Below are positions 18,592-20,667 of a stretch of 20,667 nucleotides of DNA, one piece after another. Position numbers and translations under genes: made by a program. This DNA comes from Russula earlei (taxonomy: Eukaryota > Basidiomycota > Agaricomycetes > Russulales > Russulaceae). Location: positions 1-20,667 of the forward strand of contig JAGFNK010000830.1 in NCBI GenBank assembly GCA_025769875.1. The letters are read 5' to 3'. The stretch's first letter is position 1, and every line of letters begins with the position of its first letter. The notes below the pieces were generated by a model. It was not told the origin of the DNA. It searched no databases and saw only the letters and a program-made list of their open reading frames with translations.

Positions 18592-19450
18592 TTGTGCTCC
18601 GGCCTCCAGATGTATTACTCTGGGAGGTTATACAGTCATCAGACAGATTGGGACTGGATCTGCGTCCGTCCTGCTGGCTGGAAGGCCTTGGAGATATCCT
18701 TATTAACCCTCATAGACATTCTACATGTACCGAAGGCCAATGCATGCGACTACACAGTGCGCACACTACTTTGGAACGGGGGATGCATCACTTACACTCA
18801 AGAGGGGTGTTCAAATCTACACATCAAAGATCAGAAGATCACGCACAGCTGGCTGGAGAACAATCTATTGTGTATTAACTTCATAACTCCAGCTCTACAT
18901 GCACAAAGAAGTGTCCTATCATTTCACATCCAGCATCAGCGCATGGGACGTATGTTTCCACTGTGCGTTAATCTATCACAGTGATTCTGGTACTCAGATC
19001 TCGCTTAGCACTATGGATTGCGATCAGTCATCTATCTTGTCTGGGGTATGCAATTGGCTAGCAAGCTTGGCTAGCAAATGCGTCTTCTTTTCTTGGTTGC
19101 CCCTTAGCGATCAGATCCTTGGCTACAGATTATCTACAGCACCTTAGCCAATCTGCTGCACACGAGATCGATTTGAGGTGCTAGTTATTAGGCAATGCGC
19201 ACTCACATACTTATCAGTTCATGGAGGGATCAAACATAGATTAACAATGCTAGATTCACCACAGGAGAATGGAGTGCTGGATAGATGGAATTGGACCCTT
19301 GAAGACAACACACGCTCAAAGTTGCACGGTGCTGGTCTCACTCTCAGGTTCTGGAGCTTAGTACTAATGCTGCCATCCATACTAATGATCAGACTCCATC
19401 ACGCATTCTCTGTGCACACACACTTCATACACTGTGAACAGATGGACTGA
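18592..19450 (+). pseudogene. Copia pre-integrase and integrase remnant
   Basis: The frame 18592-18984 contains LTLIDILHVPKANACDYTVR and later LHIKDQKITHSWLENNLLCI, matching the region between protease and integrase in copia elements (usually I.L.DVLYVP...). The frame 19178-19450 contains HGGIKHRLTMLDSPQENGVL and DNTRSKLHGAGLTLRFWS. This corresponds to the end of the integrase core (the TPQQNGVAER and ARSMLH..GLP..FW segments), but the catalytic Glu region is altered (VLDRWNW). The zinc-binding and central core parts between them are unreadable. Confidence 0.65.
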
Positions 19451-20084
19451 CTCCAGTCATCTCACAATTCCGCCTTCTTTAGATGTAGGGCGTATGTCTA
19501 CACGCCTGACCATTGTAATCTTATTGCGCGACAAGCGCATACTGCATAGCTAGGGGACATGTTACAGACACTGCTCTGCCTGCACAACTCTTGGTCCCTA
19601 CAGGACCGGTGACATTCTCTGCCTTACCTTCACATGAACCGGATTGTCAGCACTTCGTTCCATGCCTCTGGAAACCCCATTAGATTCCCTCACACCACAC
19701 TCACTCGACCCTACCCCACCTATACAGCCAGTTCCACACACTCCGCCACACACCGTTTATGCCATCATCGCTTAGCATTATTGGGACAATTCATTGGTCT
19801 GCTGTGTCCACTCTCAACTCGGTCTTATTCGTGTCCACATTCCGAATGTCTCAGAGGGACTGCACACACAGATCTGAGAGGGCGCTTATCACATACGGCT
19901 CAGCTACGCGGAAGCGATCACTAGGCTACATATTAGGAAGGCACTTAAATCGGATTCTGCCGATGAGTGGCAAGTCGTGTGTCAAATATGTGATCAGCGT
20001 GCTTGCGAAAATTGGTACCTGGGATCAATTGATCTTATAGATCTTATTGGAATGGGTGTGCTGCATGCAAATCTTGGAGATTTT

Positions 20085-20370
20085 GCGCGTGTTTCAGTTG
20101 CACAGGGGTTCACCCAATTTACAAGGCATTGACATTGATGAAACCTTCTCACCAGTAGCCAGGTCTGAGTCTTAGCGACTTTTGTTCAGCGTTGGCCATG
20201 TGAACACACTGGGAAATCAACAGACATCTTGTCAATGTTCCTATTTGGCTCACTGGGTGACAAGGTTTAGTTTTATTGGAGCAACCGCAAGGCTTCATCA
20301 CACTGGATGGACAAGAAAGCTCTTCTTTGGTCTTACACAGGCCTATCATACATGGGACTTATGTTCTCAT
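20085..20370 (+). pseudogene. Copia reverse transcriptase N-terminal remnant
   Basis: In alternating plus frames I read VAQGFTQ, GIDIDETFSPVARSES (about 20127-20177) and LLEQPQGFITLDGQES (about 20275-20322). These match the conserved RT start of copia elements (VAQGF.Q..G.DY.ETFSPV, then IYMEQP.GF). TAG, TGA and shifts lie between them. The catalytic YVDD region is not present before the minisatellite begins. Confidence 0.7.
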
Positions 20371-20400
20371 GGAGTCCTTAGTGACTCACGTTACATGCAC

Positions 20401-20588
20401 GCATTCTCATGCGGGCATCGACTTAGCACGCATGCATTCTCATGTGGGCTTCACAAGTCATACACACGCATTCTCATGCGGGCTTCACATTCATATGCAT
20501 GCATTCTCATGCGGGCATTGGTTTTACGTGCACACATTCCCATGCAGGCACTTATCTCGGCTTCATGCTCATGCATTCTCATGCGGAC
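20401..20588. repeat. Minisatellite with 33-34-bp period
   Basis: A 16-bp core GCATTCTCATGCGGGC, with a few substitutions in some copies, begins at 20401, 20434, 20468, 20501, 20534 and 20573. The first five spacings are 33 or 34 bases and the last is 39. The sequence between cores is variable. In one plus frame the core encodes HSHAG, so the repeat also gives an 11-residue periodic peptide (20442-20660), though I have no evidence that it is expressed. It replaces the expected remainder of the copia reverse transcriptase. Confidence 0.8.
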
Positions 20589-20667
20589 ATATGTCATCGC
20601 CAAAGACGCGGGGGGAGCCATTGCCATTTCCTTATCAGTTCACATCCTCTCTGCCGATGACATCATT

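Larger units (their letters stand above)
16990..20400 (+). mobile_element. Decayed Ty1/copia retrotransposon inserted in the chromovirus
   Basis: From left to right on the plus strand the element shows the 5' LTR, a primer-binding site, gag traces, a zinc-knuckle trace, the pre-integrase region, the end of the integrase core and the start of reverse transcriptase. That is the Ty1/copia order, with integrase before reverse transcriptase. The sequence then runs into a minisatellite, and no RNase H or 3' LTR is visible. The stops and shifts are too many for function. Confidence 0.8.

Noticed and set aside
20401..20588. CRISPR-like array (short repeats at regular spacing)
   Set aside because: The cores vary, the interval is too short for repeat plus spacer, no cas genes exist, and the genome is fungal. 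It is a minisatellite.
1..20667. A multi-gene defence, biosynthetic or toxin system
   Set aside because: I looked for clustered enzyme genes or paired small frames and found only transposon parts, one F-box gene, one small secreted-protein gene and gene remnants.

Overview
This window looks like repeat-rich DNA from a filamentous basidiomycete, most likely an Agaricomycete. The clues are an F-box protein of the mushroom-type expanded family, a 55-bp GT-AG intron in a small secreted-protein gene, a chromodomain Ty3/gypsy element, Ty1/copia, hAT and Tc1 elements, and many decayed intron-containing fragments. I cannot name the species. There is no operon-like organisation and no bacterial or phage system.

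Left part (1-3944): this is a pile of insertions. A structurally complete Tc1/mariner element (239-1859) has an intact DD34E transposase, terminal inverted repeats of about 218 bp and TA target duplications. It is followed by a poly(A)-tailed retroposon (about 1973-2845) with a 14-bp target duplication, then a non-autonomous hAT element (2871-3612) with 8-bp target duplications. The hAT element sits in the 3' end of a dead concentrative nucleoside transporter gene (minus strand, 3613-3944). The retroposon lies only about 5 bp from the hAT target site.

Middle part (4000-12000): this is the host-like, GC-richer section. An F-box protein gene lies on the minus strand (4567 to about 6150 or 6273). 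It is followed by two diverged copies of one unidentified gene fragment facing each other (6310-6845 plus, 9310-9805 minus). Between the copies are a 631-bp MITE with perfect 42-bp terminal repeats (7845-8475) and a minus-strand Ty1/copia RNase H relic (about 8660-9075). At 10168-10519 a two-exon minus-strand gene encodes a 98-residue protein with a clear signal peptide; it is the best candidate for a live, undescribed host gene here. The rest of 10574-12477 gives no gene I can support firmly.

Right part (12477-20667): AT-richer transposon mosaic. A small fold-back repeat (12477-12590) borders a low-complexity gag-like region (12591-14811). That region is split by a second hAT element (about 13138-14378) which carries unrelated coding-like DNA. 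Next come an LTR-like segment (about 14815-15556) and the 3' half of a chromovirus pol gene on the minus strand (H2C2, integrase, chromodomain; 15565-16989). The chromovirus is cut at 16989/16990 by a plus-strand Ty1/copia element. Its 5' LTR (16990-17457) is followed by a primer-binding site matching the anticodon region of initiator tRNA-Met, and its gag-pol is heavily decayed. The window ends in a 33/34-bp minisatellite (20401-20588).

The genes do not form a pathway. The main story is nested, datable transposon insertion around a few host genes.
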